From positions 68,815 through 132,814 of the forward strand of contig CAIRUC010000111.1 in assembly GCA_903881665.1 (NCBI GenBank): 64,000 nucleotides of DNA, read 5' to 3'. Each line of letters starts with the position of its first letter. The stretch's first letter is position 1. The notes under the pieces were generated by a model that had not been told where the DNA came from, searched no databases, and saw only the letters and a program-made list of their open reading frames with translations. The DNA is from an uncultured Bacteroidota bacterium. Its GTDB lineage: Bacteria > Bacteroidota > Bacteroidia > AKYH767-A > OLB10. The position numbers and the translations under genes are program-made. Of this stretch, positions 49,959 to 60,897 are shown in pieces.

Positions 49959-51012
49959 TGCTATTGCGTATTTCCGGTTTTTGTAATTTTCTTAGTGCGT
50001 AAATGCGTTCTATTATTTCAACAACTTTAAGTCCTTCAAGGGCGTTTGTTGTCATAATATTTCTTCCTTTTAATACATCAATTACATTTTCAATTATGTA
50101 ATGATGGTTTGCCGCAGATCCTTTGTAATGACCATAATCATTAGCTGGATTTGCAGGAGGTAATATTGGCATTTCGTATTCTTTGATGTGGCAATATTCT
50201 ACTTCATTCATATATTGTCCGCCCACTTTAATGCTGCCATTACTTCCTATTACGGTGATGCTACTTTCAAGATTTTTATCCCATATTGAAGTAGAGTAAT
50301 TAATGCAACCCATTCCTCCGTTCACAAATCTAAAATTCACAATTCCTGAATCTTCAAATGAACTAATTGTTTGATGATTGAAATCGGCAAACACTCCGTT
50401 GATGTCGGTGATGTCTCCAAATATCCAATACATGATGTCGATAAAATGAGAAAACTGTGTGAATAAAGTTCCGCCATCGAGGTCACTACTTCCTTTCCAA
50501 TTTTTTCCAGTGTAATATCGTTCGTCGCGATTCCAAAAGCAGTTGAGTTGCACCATGTAGATGTCGCCCACTTTATTTTGTTCAATAACGCTCTTTAGCC
50601 ATGCCGATGGAGGAGAGTATCGATTCTGCATTACTCCAAATACATTGCGTGATACTTGTAGCGCTTTGTAAATTATTTTTTCGCAATCTGCTTTTGTGAT
50701 CGCCATTGGCTTTTCGCATACCACATGCTTATGACTTGCTAATGAAATTAGTGAATGCTCTGCGTGCAATCCATTAGGAGAACAAACATTAACGACATCA
50801 ATTTCAGGCACAGATTTCAACATTTCTTCTGCTGAATTAAAAAAAGGAACACCTTCAAATGCCTCTAATCCACATTCGCTTTTCTCACGTATATCGCATA
50901 AGCCAACTAATTCGGCTTCGTCGTTTCTGCGAATCATTTCCGCATGACGTTTACCGATATGTCCACTTCCGATTACAGCGAATTTGATTTTCTTGTTCTC
51001 GTAATTCAACAT
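49951..51012 (-). CDS. Gfo/Idh/MocA family oxidoreductase (WlbA/WbpB-like)
   Basis: FAVIGSGHIGKRHAEMIRRN, CSPNGLHAEHSL, VCEKPMAITKADCE, SSDLDGGTLFTQFSHFID. Confidence 0.87.
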   Translation of the reverse strand: MLNYENKKIKFAVIGSGHIGKRHAEMIRRNDEAELVGLCDIREKSECGLEAFEGVPFFNSAEEMLKSVPEIDVVNVCSPNGLHAEHSLISLASHKHVVCEKPMAITKADCEKIIYKALQVSRNVFGVMQNRYSPPSAWLKSVIEQNKVGDIYMVQLNCFWNRDERYYTGKNWKGSSDLDGGTLFTQFSHFIDIMYWIFGDITDINGVFADFNHQTISSFEDSGIVNFRFVNGGMGCINYSTSIWDKNLESSITVIGSNGSIKVGGQYMNEVEYCHIKEYEMPILPPANPANDYGHYKGSAANHHYIIENVIDVLKGRNIMTTNALEGLKVVEIIERIYALRKLQKPEIRNSNV

Positions 51013-51014
51013 TC

Positions 51015-51608
51015 TTATGCGATTTTTGTTACTGTGTTATTTTTTAATTGATACCGCTGATTACTTTCCGGACATTCAGCATTCCCTTCGCTGTCGAATT
51101 TTAATTTATGTCCGTATTCACTCATCCATCCCGTTTGTCGAGCGGGATTTCCGATTACAAGAGCATAGTCGGGTATATTTTTAGTTACTACCGCACCTGC
51201 TCCTATAAATGCAAATGCTCCGATATCGTGTCCGCAAACAATTGTTGCATTGGCTCCAATAGAAGCCCCTTTCTTTACCGTTGTTTTTAAGTATTGATCG
51301 CGACGATTGACAGCACTTCGTGGATTCATTACGTTGGTAAATACCATACTTGGCCCTAAGAAAACATCATCTTCGCAAACAACACCTGTGTAGATCGAAA
51401 CGTTATTTTGAATTTTTACATTATTGCCTAGAATTACTTCTGGTGATATCACCACGTTCTGACCAATATTGCAATTTTCTCCGATTATACAATTGGGCAT
51501 AATATGTGAAAAATGCCAAATTTTAGTGCCTTTTCCGATTTTACATCCTTCGTCAATAATTGCAGTGGGATGAAATGAATATTCCATTTTTGATGTAGGT
51601 TTACCCAA
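51015..51608 (-). CDS. Left-handed beta-helix N-acetyltransferase (WlbB/WbpD-like)
   Basis: [73 protein letters not shown]. Confidence 0.9.
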   Translation of the reverse strand: MGKPTSKMEYSFHPTAIIDEGCKIGKGTKIWHFSHIMPNCIIGENCNIGQNVVISPEVILGNNVKIQNNVSIYTGVVCEDDVFLGPSMVFTNVMNPRSAVNRRDQYLKTTVKKGASIGANATIVCGHDIGAFAFIGAGAVVTKNIPDYALVIGNPARQTGWMSEYGHKLKFDSEGNAECPESNQRYQLKNNTVTKIA

Positions 51609-51712
51609 ACTTTTTTTTGTTTTAAAAGAAGTTTGTTTTAGTACGTTTATTAAACATTAACACTGGAGCCATTTAGACAGCTGTGCTTTTCGTTTTTTAT
51701 TTTCTCTGATAA

Positions 51713-52687
51713 TTACTCAAAGCGATGCGCTGTTTTGTAGAGTTCTTCTGAAGGCAAACTTTTGAAGTATTCATACGTTAATTTTAAGCCTTCAGCTCTC
51801 GATATTTTAGGTTCCCATCCAAGAAGCTCAATTGCCTTAGTAATATCAGGACGACGTTGTTTAGGATCGTCTTGTGGTAGAGGCTTACAGATTAATTGTT
51901 GAGTAGTGCCTGTTAGTTTTATAATTTCTTCGCCAAATTCTCGGATGGTGATCTCTGCAGGATTTCCAATGTTTACTGGATAGGCATAGTCGCTCATAAG
52001 TAATCGGTAAATTCCCTCAATAAGATCATCTACATAGCAGAAAGAACGTGTTTGACTTCCATCGCCAAATACGGTTAAGTCTTCGCCCCGTAAAGCTTGT
52101 CCGATGAATGCCGGCAATACACGTCCGTCGTTTAGTCGCATTCTTGGCCCATACGTATTAAAGATACGAACGATACGCGTTTCTAATTTATGATATGTAT
52201 GGTAAGCCATCGTGATAGCTTCCTGGAATCGTTTTGCTTCGTCGTATACGCCACGTGGGCCAATAGGGTTCACATTTCCCCAATAGTCTTCTGTTTGAGG
52301 GTGCACATTCGGGTCGCCGTAAACTTCACTTGTAGAGGCTACCAAAATTCTTGCATTCTTTGCTTTGGCAAATCCTAACAAATTATGCGTCCCTAAGGAA
52401 CCTACTTTTAATGTTTGGATCGGAATTTTTAAATAATCGATTGGGCTTGCTGGAGACGCAAAATGTAGAATATAATCAATGCGCCCTGGAACAAACACGA
52501 ACTTACTCACATCATGATGATAGAACTCGAATTCTTTGAGTTTCATTAGATGTTGAATATTGCGAAGGTCGCCAGTTATCAAGTTGTCCATTCCGACTAC
52601 ATCATACCCTTCTTTTATAAAGCGATCGCATAGGTGAGAACCAAGAAATCCTGCAGCACCAGTAATTAAAACTCGTTTATTTGACAT
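51713..52687 (-). CDS. UDP-glucuronate decarboxylase (UXS-like SDR)
   Basis: [78 protein letters not shown]. Confidence 0.92.
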   Translation of the reverse strand: MSNKRVLITGAAGFLGSHLCDRFIKEGYDVVGMDNLITGDLRNIQHLMKLKEFEFYHHDVSKFVFVPGRIDYILHFASPASPIDYLKIPIQTLKVGSLGTHNLLGFAKAKNARILVASTSEVYGDPNVHPQTEDYWGNVNPIGPRGVYDEAKRFQEAITMAYHTYHKLETRIVRIFNTYGPRMRLNDGRVLPAFIGQALRGEDLTVFGDGSQTRSFCYVDDLIEGIYRLLMSDYAYPVNIGNPAEITIREFGEEIIKLTGTTQQLICKPLPQDDPKQRRPDITKAIELLGWEPKISRAEGLKLTYEYFKSLPSEELYKTAHRFE

Positions 52688-52695
52688 ATGTGGTA

Positions 52696-54027
52696 TTATA
52701 AAAAAGAGGGTATTTGTGGTGAAACTACTTCGCGACCAATGCTGTTGTAATGGAAGCCCATTTCAGCCATTCTTTGTAAGTCGTATAAATTACGTCCGTC
52801 GAATATTACTTTGCCTTTCATGCTAGACTTCATACGCTCAAAGTCAGGTGTTCTGAATAATGACCATTCAGTCGCAATCAATAAAGCATCTGCATCTTCA
52901 ACAGCATCATACGGATCATTTGCGTAATTGATCGATTCTCCCAAGTTGCGTTTTACGTTTTCCATCGCTTCAGGATCGAAAGCACTTACCGTTGCTCCGG
53001 CCGCTAATAAATCACGTATGATATATAGTGCTGGAGCCTCGCGAATATCATCCGTATCGGGTTTGAATGCTAATCCCCAAACAGCGAATTTCTTCCCGGC
53101 CAAGTCGCCATTGAAGTGCTGGTGTACTTTTTCTACGATAACTGTTTTCTGTATTTCATTTACTTCCATTACCGACGATAAAATTTTAAAGTCGTAATTG
53201 AAATCTTTAGAAGTTCTGTAAAGCGCTTGAACATCTTTTGGAAAGCAACTGCCTCCATAACCAATACCTGCAAATAAGAATCGCTTGCCAATGCGAGAGT
53301 CAGAGCCGATGCCGATACGTACTGCATCAACATTAGCACCTACTTTTTCACATAGATTAGCGATTTCATTCATGAAGGTGATCTTTGTAGCAAGGAATGC
53401 ATTAGCAGCATACTTTGTTAATTCTGCCGAACGCTCATCCATGAAGTAAATGGGATTGCCTTGGCGAACAAACGGAGCGTAAAGATCACTCATGACCTTT
53501 TTCGCTTTTTCGCTTTTCGTTCCTATTACAACTCGATCTGGTTTCATGAAATCATCCACTGCAAATCCTTCACGCAAAAATTCAGGGTTTGAGATAACAT
53601 CAAAATGTACGGTGGCGTTTTTTGAAATTGCTTCACGTACTTTTTCGGCTGTGCCTACCGGAACTGTACTCTTGTTAATGATGATTTTATAATCTTTAAT
53701 TAAGCGACCAAGGTTATGGGCAACACCCAACACATATGATAAGTCGGCAGATCCGTCTTCGCCAGGAGGTGTTGGTAATGCTAAAAATATAATCGATGCG
53801 TCAGCAATTGCTTCTTCTAAGTTGGTAGTGAATTGTAATCGACCTTGCTTAATGTTTCTTTCAAATAAAACATCTAGGTGCGGTTCGTAAATCGGAATAA
53901 TTCCATTACGCATGCGGTCCACTTTATTGGTGTCGATATCTACGCATGTAACATGGTTTCCCATCTCAGCGAAACAAGTCCCTGTAACGAGTCCTACATA
54001 GCCTGTACCTACAACTGCAATATTCAT
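52696..54027 (-). CDS. UDP-glucose 6-dehydrogenase
   Basis: [59 protein letters not shown]. Confidence 0.94.
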   Translation of the reverse strand: MNIAVVGTGYVGLVTGTCFAEMGNHVTCVDIDTNKVDRMRNGIIPIYEPHLDVLFERNIKQGRLQFTTNLEEAIADASIIFLALPTPPGEDGSADLSYVLGVAHNLGRLIKDYKIIINKSTVPVGTAEKVREAISKNATVHFDVISNPEFLREGFAVDDFMKPDRVVIGTKSEKAKKVMSDLYAPFVRQGNPIYFMDERSAELTKYAANAFLATKITFMNEIANLCEKVGANVDAVRIGIGSDSRIGKRFLFAGIGYGGSCFPKDVQALYRTSKDFNYDFKILSSVMEVNEIQKTVIVEKVHQHFNGDLAGKKFAVWGLAFKPDTDDIREAPALYIIRDLLAAGATVSAFDPEAMENVKRNLGESINYANDPYDAVEDADALLIATEWSLFRTPDFERMKSSMKGKVIFDGRNLYDLQRMAEMGFHYNSIGREVVSPQIPSFL

Positions 54028-54098
54028 ATGTTTCGAATTTGAGATAATTAGTGGCCTTTTATACTGATAAAGGGATAAAGGGTTTCACTAGTATCAGT

Positions 54099-55238
54099 TT
54101 ACTTATTGATGAATTCTAATACTGATTCTGTAATGAAGGCCAAGTCTTCGTTAGATAATTCGGTATGCATTGGTAACGAAATTACATGGTCGCATAATTG
54201 TTCTGTTACCGGGAAATCTCCGTGCTTATAGCGAGGATCTGTATAAGCTTTTTGCATGTGCAAAGGAATTGGATAATAGATCATACTTGGAATGCCTTTT
54301 TTCTCAAGATGCTCTCTTAAAGCGGTTCTTGATACACCATTAAGTACCAATGTGTATTGGTGGAATACGTGTGTCGAATTAACCATATATCCCGGTGTTT
54401 TAATTTTCGGGTTGTTCGCAAAGGCTTTATCATAGTAGGTCGCCGCATATTGACGAGCTTTGCAGTAGCTGTTTAAGTGTGGTAATTTCACTCTTAAAAT
54501 GGCAGCTTGCATGCTATCCAAACGAGAATTTACTCCAATGTCATCATGATGATATTGCACCGATTGTCCATGGTTGGCGATCATGCGAAGTCTTGCCGCT
54601 AATACGTCGTCATTGGTGAAAATTGCACCGCCATCGCCCATGCATCCTAAGTTTTTCGAAGGAAAGAACGAAGTTGTCCCTATTGTGCCTATTGTCCCCG
54701 CTTTGTAAGTGATGCCGTTCGCCATGGTATAGTCAGATCCTATCGCTTGCGCCGTGTCTTCAATAACATATAAATTATGCGCATTTGCGATTTCCATGAC
54801 CCGTTGCATATTGGCGCATTGTCCGAATAAATGAACTGGCACAATAGCTACCGTGCGTGGGGTGATGGCGCGCTCAATTGCATCGCAATCGATTGTGAAA
54901 TCTTCTGGATTTACATCAACCAATACAGGTTTTAATTGCAGTAACGCCATTACTTCGGCCGTTGCAACGTATGTGAAACTTGCTGTAATAATTTCATCTC
55001 CTGGCTTAAAATTCAATGCCATCATGGCAATTTGTAAAGCGTCGGTTCCGTTGGCGCATGGAATAACATGCTTCGCCTCAAGGTATTCTTCCAGCTCCTT
55101 GCCAAAAGCCTTCACTTCAGGCCCATTAATATACGCCGAAGAGGTAATTACATTTTGAACAGCCTGATCGATTTCTGGCTTAATTTTGTTGTATTGGCTG
55201 ATCAAATCAACCATTTGCAATTTTTTAACAGCTTCCAT
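54099..55238 (-). CDS. DegT/DnrJ/EryC1/StrS family aminotransferase (WbpE/WlbC/PorR-like)
   Basis: MEAVKKLQMVDLISQYNKIKPEID..., PCANGTDALQIAMMAL, IEDTAQAIGS, TTSFFPSKNLGCMGDGGAI; ATG at 55238 preferred over 55349. Confidence 0.92.
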   Translation of the reverse strand: MEAVKKLQMVDLISQYNKIKPEIDQAVQNVITSSAYINGPEVKAFGKELEEYLEAKHVIPCANGTDALQIAMMALNFKPGDEIITASFTYVATAEVMALLQLKPVLVDVNPEDFTIDCDAIERAITPRTVAIVPVHLFGQCANMQRVMEIANAHNLYVIEDTAQAIGSDYTMANGITYKAGTIGTIGTTSFFPSKNLGCMGDGGAIFTNDDVLAARLRMIANHGQSVQYHHDDIGVNSRLDSMQAAILRVKLPHLNSYCKARQYAATYYDKAFANNPKIKTPGYMVNSTHVFHQYTLVLNGVSRTALREHLEKKGIPSMIYYPIPLHMQKAYTDPRYKHGDFPVTEQLCDHVISLPMHTELSNEDLAFITESVLEFINK

Positions 55239-55361
55239 TTTACTGCAGATTGTTTTATCCCAAGGCAAAAATCCGATGGGTTTTTTAGCACCTGCGAAGA
55301 TAGTATATTTCATTCGAGTGGCACTTGTATTTTCGTTGCTAAAATTCATTATTTTCGCAAG

Positions 55362-56117
55362 GTGAAAAAGAGCATTTATTTAAGTATTGTTGGCATTTTA
55401 TGCGGTTTTGTAGTTTCAGCGCAAGTTAGCGTGAGGGATTCTTCTGTTAAAATGGTACTTCTTTCTCCATCCTTTGCCGTGCAGTCTCCTTTAGGTGATT
55501 TGGCAAATCGATTCGGAATCAATTCATCCTTAGGGTTTACCGCAACTATTAAGTCCAAAAAAAACTGGACGTTCAGCCTCGATGGGAATTTTATTTTCGG
55601 GACGAGAATTTTAGAGCCTAGTCTTTTTGGAAGCTTAGTCGATAATGATGGATTTATTTTAGGCAGCGACGGTTTGTATGCAGATATCCGTGCTTATGAG
55701 CGGGGGTATTATGCTATGGCTTTAGTAGGAAAGATTTTTCCTTTCAAAGGTCCGAACCCTAATTGTGGAATAACCGTTCAGTTAGGAGCGGGATTTATGC
55801 AACATAAAATTCGAATTGAAGATAAAAAAAATGCAGTTCCTTCTTTGCAGGGGGAATACCTAAAAGGATATGATCGCCTTACAAATGGCGCCGCTTTAAA
55901 GCAGTTTATTGGTTATACGTATATCGGAAATCGTCGCTTAGTAAATTTTTATTTTGGAGTTGAATTAATTGAAGGGTTTACTGAAGGAAGAAGAAACTAT
56001 AATTTCAATACGGGTATCTCCGATAGGGGAAAACGTTTCGATATGCTTTCGGGATTACGAGTTGGTTGGATTATGCCGTTTTATAATCAAGCGCCTGAGA
56101 AGTTTTATACGTATTGA
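55362..56117 (+). CDS. Outer membrane beta-barrel protein
   Basis: GTG start, signal peptide MKKSIYLSIVGILCGFVVSAQ; alternating aromatic strands ending FYTY; the 55068 upstream extension overlaps the divergent gene. Confidence 0.6.
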   Translation: MKKSIYLSIVGILCGFVVSAQVSVRDSSVKMVLLSPSFAVQSPLGDLANRFGINSSLGFTATIKSKKNWTFSLDGNFIFGTRILEPSLFGSLVDNDGFILGSDGLYADIRAYERGYYAMALVGKIFPFKGPNPNCGITVQLGAGFMQHKIRIEDKKNAVPSLQGEYLKGYDRLTNGAALKQFIGYTYIGNRRLVNFYFGVELIEGFTEGRRNYNFNTGISDRGKRFDMLSGLRVGWIMPFYNQAPEKFYTY

Positions 56118-57364
56118 TGTTTATGTGGCTAATCTATTTTGCAGGAGTTTTAATATATGAGGCAGCGGTTAGAGTTGCTTCTTTGTTTAACGATAAAGCA
56201 AAATTATGGGTTGAAGGTCGGAACCAGCAGGAAGAGGTATGGAAAGCGCTGAAAGGAATAAATGAGAAGAGAATTTTATTTCATTGCGCATCATTAGGTG
56301 AATTCGAACAAGGTCGACCTGTAATTGATGCGTTGCGCGCCGAATATCCCGATCATAAAATAGTACTTACTTTTTTTTCTCCTTCTGGATTTGAGGTGAG
56401 GAAGAACACGCCATTAGCCGATTATGTTTTTTATCTTCCTATGGATGGGCCTTGCATGTCGCTTAAGTTTATAAAAGCAATCTCTCCCAAGATGATATTT
56501 TTTGTAAAGTATGAGTTTTGGTACTTCTACGGAAAATATATTGCCAAAATGAAAATCCCTTATTACTGTGTGTCGGCAATTTTTCGATCCGATCAAGTTT
56601 TCTTTAAGTTTTATGGAGGATTTTTCAGAAAGATTTTATTGCGTTTCACGCATTTCTTTGTTCAAGATCAGAATTCTTTGTCGTTGTTATATAAGATGAG
56701 CATTGCAAATGTTACAGTTGCTGGAGACACTCGATTTGATCGTGTGGTAGCAAACGCGAAACATCCATTGGCGCTGAGTGAAGTGAAATTGTTTGTTGGA
56801 TATAGTAAAGTTATTGTGGCTGGATCTACATGGAAGCCAGACGAAGAAATACTTAACGAATTTTACCTGTCTATTGGCGAAGGATTTAAATTAATCATTG
56901 CTTCTCACGAAATCAAGCAAGATAATTTGTTGAAGCTGCGTGATTCATTTAACGGAAAAGCAGTTCTTCATTCTGAATGGAAGAGTAATACTTCGGGCAA
57001 TTATCAAGTGCTGTTAATCGATAATGTTGGAATGTTGTCGAGTTTATACCAGTTCGCCGATTATGCTTATATCGGTGGAGGTTTCGGTTCCGGAATTCAT
57101 AATATTTTGGAGGCCACGGTGTTTGGTGTTCCGGTTTTCTTCGGGCCAAATTTTAAAAGATTTAAAGAAGCGAATGATCTGATTAAATTGAAGGGAGCTT
57201 TTTCTATAGCTAATGCTACCGATCTCTCACAGCAATTTAATTTACTTGAACTCGACGAATCATTGTATGCTAAAACCAAGGGATTCAATGAAAAATATAT
57301 TCACGATAATAAAGGTGCTACCGGACTTATCATGGAATATTTAAGAATGAATTACGAAAGTTAG
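56117..57364 (+). CDS. waaA: 3-deoxy-D-manno-octulosonic acid transferase
   Basis: HCASLGEFEQGRPVIDALRAEYPDHKIVLTFFSPSGFEV, KYEFWYFY, GDTRFDRV, YIGGGFGSGIHNILEA. Confidence 0.93.
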   Translation: MFMWLIYFAGVLIYEAAVRVASLFNDKAKLWVEGRNQQEEVWKALKGINEKRILFHCASLGEFEQGRPVIDALRAEYPDHKIVLTFFSPSGFEVRKNTPLADYVFYLPMDGPCMSLKFIKAISPKMIFFVKYEFWYFYGKYIAKMKIPYYCVSAIFRSDQVFFKFYGGFFRKILLRFTHFFVQDQNSLSLLYKMSIANVTVAGDTRFDRVVANAKHPLALSEVKLFVGYSKVIVAGSTWKPDEEILNEFYLSIGEGFKLIIASHEIKQDNLLKLRDSFNGKAVLHSEWKSNTSGNYQVLLIDNVGMLSSLYQFADYAYIGGGFGSGIHNILEATVFGVPVFFGPNFKRFKEANDLIKLKGAFSIANATDLSQQFNLLELDESLYAKTKGFNEKYIHDNKGATGLIMEYLRMNYES

Positions 57365-57469
57365 CGAAAAAGATGGGGTGTGTTTTTAATGCATTCGCCA
57401 ACAAAGTGTTTTGATTTTTTGACTTAATGAATTCATTCAATTGTTTTTTCAATTGATATCAATTTTAAA

Positions 57470-58732
57470 TCATCGTAAAATGTACATCCTGTAGCTATCA
57501 AGTTTAATCAGGATAAACAATAAAGCTGTAAAGCTCCACAGCGATGATCCGCCGTAGCTGAAAAAGGGAAGCGGAATTCCAATTACAGGGGCTAATCCAA
57601 TCGCCATTCCCACGTTTACCATTACGTGGAAGAATAAAATAGAAGCGACACCATATGCATAAATACGAGTGTATGGTGAACGCTGCCGTTCAGCAATGAA
57701 AAGAATACGATAGAGTAATGCCAAGAACATCATTAATACAAATGTTGTCCCAGCAAATCCCCACTCTTCACCTACAGTGCAAAATATAAAGTCGGTGCTT
57801 TGCTCAGGTACGAAATCATATTTGGTTTGTGTTCCTTGCAAATATCCTTTTCCAATAAGCCCTCCCGAACCAATTGCAATTAACGACTGATTTACGTTAT
57901 AGCCAGCTCCTTTGGGATCTGATTTTTTCCCTAATAATATATTGATTCGTTCGCGTTGATGATCTTGTAGGATTTTATTAAAAGCAAAATCAACAGAGAA
58001 TACTACTCCGCAACTTAAGGTTGTTATAGCTAATATAACCATTAAGTTTTTGCGAGTTTTTCTCATTAATAAATAGGCTGCAAATCCTAGTCCTCCAATT
58101 ACACTTAAAAGAATTAAATTCGGTACCATTAGCGCTAATACAAATAATACCCCTGCTAGAAATCCGAAAATGAGTACGTTTTGTGATAATCCTTCTCTGT
58201 ATAAAACGAATACAAAGGCACAGAATACTAATGCCGATCCTGTGTCGTTTTGTAGTAATACAAATGCCATCGGAATTAAAACTATAAGCCCTGCTGTTAG
58301 TTTGGTTTTTACGTCTTCCATTCGTATGCCCAATGTACTAAGGTATTTTGCTAAGGCCATGTTGGTAGCAAACTTGGCAAATTCAGATGGCTGTAGTTTA
58401 AATGATCCTATTTCAATCCATGATCTTGCTCCCTGCACGTCGCGTGCAATGACTAGCACAATTAATAAGATGAATAGTACGGTTAAATAAATAGGGTAGG
58501 AGAATGCTGCGAAAAATTTGCCATCAATAACGAGTATTGCTAATGCGATTAGTAGCGATGTGCCTATCCATAGCAACTGACGACCGTAATTTTGAGTCAT
58601 GTCGAAAATGCTTTGATGGTCTTCGTTATAAACAGCTGCATAAATGTTTAGCCATCCCATTAATACGAACACGAGGTACATAATTACCAGCGCCCAATCA
58701 ATATTTTCAAATATGCTTTTTTGTTGTCTCAA
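57470..58732 (-). CDS. rodA: Rod shape-determining protein RodA
   Basis: GARSWIEIGSFKLQPSEFAKFATNMALAKYL, LQNDTGSALVFCAF, IPLPFFSYGGSSLWSF. Confidence 0.95.
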   Translation of the reverse strand: MRQQKSIFENIDWALVIMYLVFVLMGWLNIYAAVYNEDHQSIFDMTQNYGRQLLWIGTSLLIALAILVIDGKFFAAFSYPIYLTVLFILLIVLVIARDVQGARSWIEIGSFKLQPSEFAKFATNMALAKYLSTLGIRMEDVKTKLTAGLIVLIPMAFVLLQNDTGSALVFCAFVFVLYREGLSQNVLIFGFLAGVLFVLALMVPNLILLSVIGGLGFAAYLLMRKTRKNLMVILAITTLSCGVVFSVDFAFNKILQDHQRERINILLGKKSDPKGAGYNVNQSLIAIGSGGLIGKGYLQGTQTKYDFVPEQSTDFIFCTVGEEWGFAGTTFVLMMFLALLYRILFIAERQRSPYTRIYAYGVASILFFHVMVNVGMAIGLAPVIGIPLPFFSYGGSSLWSFTALLFILIKLDSYRMYILR

Positions 58733-58743
58733 GGTTGGTCTTA

Positions 58744-60816
58744 TTATCCGAAATAATAACGCAATTCTTCACATTTAATCATCGTCACCTTCACATCGTT
58801 AACAGGTAAAGGTTTTTTTTCTTTCGTGGGTATCTCACAATTTTCAATTGTAAAGTCACTAAATGCAATTTCATTTACTTCTGCTTCAATATCGCCAGAT
58901 ACAGCATCCGATTCGTTTAAGAGAATGGGCGCGTGTGGAATCATCTCTTCTAATGAAGGTCCGTAAAATGCATCAATGCCATCGTCTTTTTTCTCCATGC
59001 TGTTATCTTGCATGTGAATCAAAACTCCTTTCTTCATACGGTCCTCGAGATCGGGACGCGAGATAGAATCATACATAAATTTTTCCATCATTAAGCTTGC
59101 AATTGGTGCTGCCCATGTGGCTCCGAATCCAGCATTTTCTACCATAACGGCAATGGCTATACGAGGATTATCGCGTGGTGCAAAACCTACAAACAGGGAG
59201 TGATCTTTGCCATGCGGGTTTTGAGAGGTGCCTGTTTTTCCGCATATTATTATATCCCTAAATTGAGCGATGCGCGCCGTTCCTGCTTCTACCACTCTTT
59301 GCATTCCATCATGAATGATGTCAAAGTTTTGAGGACTAATTTTAGTGTAATGACGTTCCGCTAATCCACGGCTGTTATTGTTTTTGCCCGCTATTTTTTT
59401 GATAATATGCGGCGTGTAATAATATCCTTTATTAGCAATGATGCAGATGATATTTGCCATTTGCATAGGCGTAATTCCTAACTCTCCTTGTCCGATGCCG
59501 AGCGAATAAATGGTGGAGGCTTTCCAGTGATGTTGCCCGTAAATTTTATCGTAAAATGCAGTTGTTGGAATCAATCCTTTTAATTCATGTGGCATATCAA
59601 CACCAATTTTATTTCCAATGCCGAAACTTAATTGATAGTTCCTCCAGGTATTATACCCTGTTTCGCTATCTGCAAATTTTTTATTGTCGATAAATGACCT
59701 AAACGTATTACAGAAATAAGGATTGCATGAATATTGAATCGCTCCTTCTAATGCAATAGGAGGATGTGGATGACAATGTACCGAATGGCTTCCTACCGAA
59801 AAGCTATGAGGAAATGAGGTAGATGATGTTATAATGCCTTCTTGCAAAGAGGCAAGTGCATTGGTAAGTTTAAACGTTGATCCCGGAGGGTAATACGCTT
59901 GCATGGCACGATTAAACAAAGGCTTTAATGGGTCTTTTAACAGTACTCCGTAGTTTTTCGAGCGAACACGTCCTACCAATAAATTGGGATCGTACGATGG
60001 ACTCGATATCATTGCTAAGATCTCGCCTGTTCGAGGCTCTATGGCCACTAATGATCCAACTTTGTTCGCAAGTAATTGTTCGCCGTAAGCTTGCAAATCG
60101 GCATCGAGCGAAGAAACAAGGTTAGCTCCTGCAACGGCAATCGTATCATACTGTCCGCTTTTGTAAGAGCCCTTTTCGCGATTAAATACGTCTACCATTA
60201 CAATCCGTACACCGCGTCGTCCACGTAACTCGCCTTCATAACTTTGCTCAATCCCGCTAATGCCTATATAATCACCCTGGCGATAATATGGGTTTTTTGA
60301 AATCAGATCGTCGTTTACCTCTCCTATATAACCTAATACGTGGGCGGCAGTATTGCTAGGGTATTTACGTAGCGTTCGTGGTTGAACGTAAAATCCATGA
60401 AACTTATATAATTTCTCTTGAAAGGTGGCATAGTTCTCTGCCGAAATTTGCTTTTCAAAAATCGATGATTTTACGCGTGAGAAGGTCCGCGCTTTAGTCA
60501 TCTTAACAATAAAATCGTCCTTTGGTATTCCTAATAAATTACAAAATTCGTTCGTGTCGAGATCTTTTACCTGACGAGGTATGACCATCAAATCATAAAC
60601 AGCTTGATTGAACGCTAGAATTTTTCCTTTGCGGTCATAAACCATTCCCCTGGCAGGGTAGTCGATCATGTAACGTAATACATTGTTGTTCGCCGAAACT
60701 GTATAGCTGTCTTCTAGTACTTGAACATAAAAAAGTCGAGTGAGGAAAATAAGTACAACTGCAGTAAAAATACCTGCAACAACTAATCGTTGACCGCTTC
60801 CGGATGCGCCGTTCAT
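58744..60816 (-). CDS. mrdA: Penicillin-binding protein 2
   Basis: PPGSTFKLTNALASL (SxxK), YSCNPYF (SxN), GKTGTSQNPHG (KTG). Confidence 0.95.
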   Translation of the reverse strand: MNGASGSGQRLVVAGIFTAVVLIFLTRLFYVQVLEDSYTVSANNNVLRYMIDYPARGMVYDRKGKILAFNQAVYDLMVIPRQVKDLDTNEFCNLLGIPKDDFIVKMTKARTFSRVKSSIFEKQISAENYATFQEKLYKFHGFYVQPRTLRKYPSNTAAHVLGYIGEVNDDLISKNPYYRQGDYIGISGIEQSYEGELRGRRGVRIVMVDVFNREKGSYKSGQYDTIAVAGANLVSSLDADLQAYGEQLLANKVGSLVAIEPRTGEILAMISSPSYDPNLLVGRVRSKNYGVLLKDPLKPLFNRAMQAYYPPGSTFKLTNALASLQEGIITSSTSFPHSFSVGSHSVHCHPHPPIALEGAIQYSCNPYFCNTFRSFIDNKKFADSETGYNTWRNYQLSFGIGNKIGVDMPHELKGLIPTTAFYDKIYGQHHWKASTIYSLGIGQGELGITPMQMANIICIIANKGYYYTPHIIKKIAGKNNNSRGLAERHYTKISPQNFDIIHDGMQRVVEAGTARIAQFRDIIICGKTGTSQNPHGKDHSLFVGFAPRDNPRIAIAVMVENAGFGATWAAPIASLMMEKFMYDSISRPDLEDRMKKGVLIHMQDNSMEKKDDGIDAFYGPSLEEMIPHAPILLNESDAVSGDIEAEVNEIAFSDFTIENCEIPTKEKKPLPVNDVKVTMIKCEELRYYFG

Positions 60817-60897
60817 GTTTAATATTTTACTACTTCGTTTGGGTACTGCAAATCTATATCAGTTATGATTTAGAAATCATAATTAGTTGAAATACTT

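Noticed and set aside
55068-55361. N-terminal extension of the outer membrane protein ORF
   Set aside because: Overlaps the divergent aminotransferase coding sequence; GTG at 55362 gives a perfect signal peptide.
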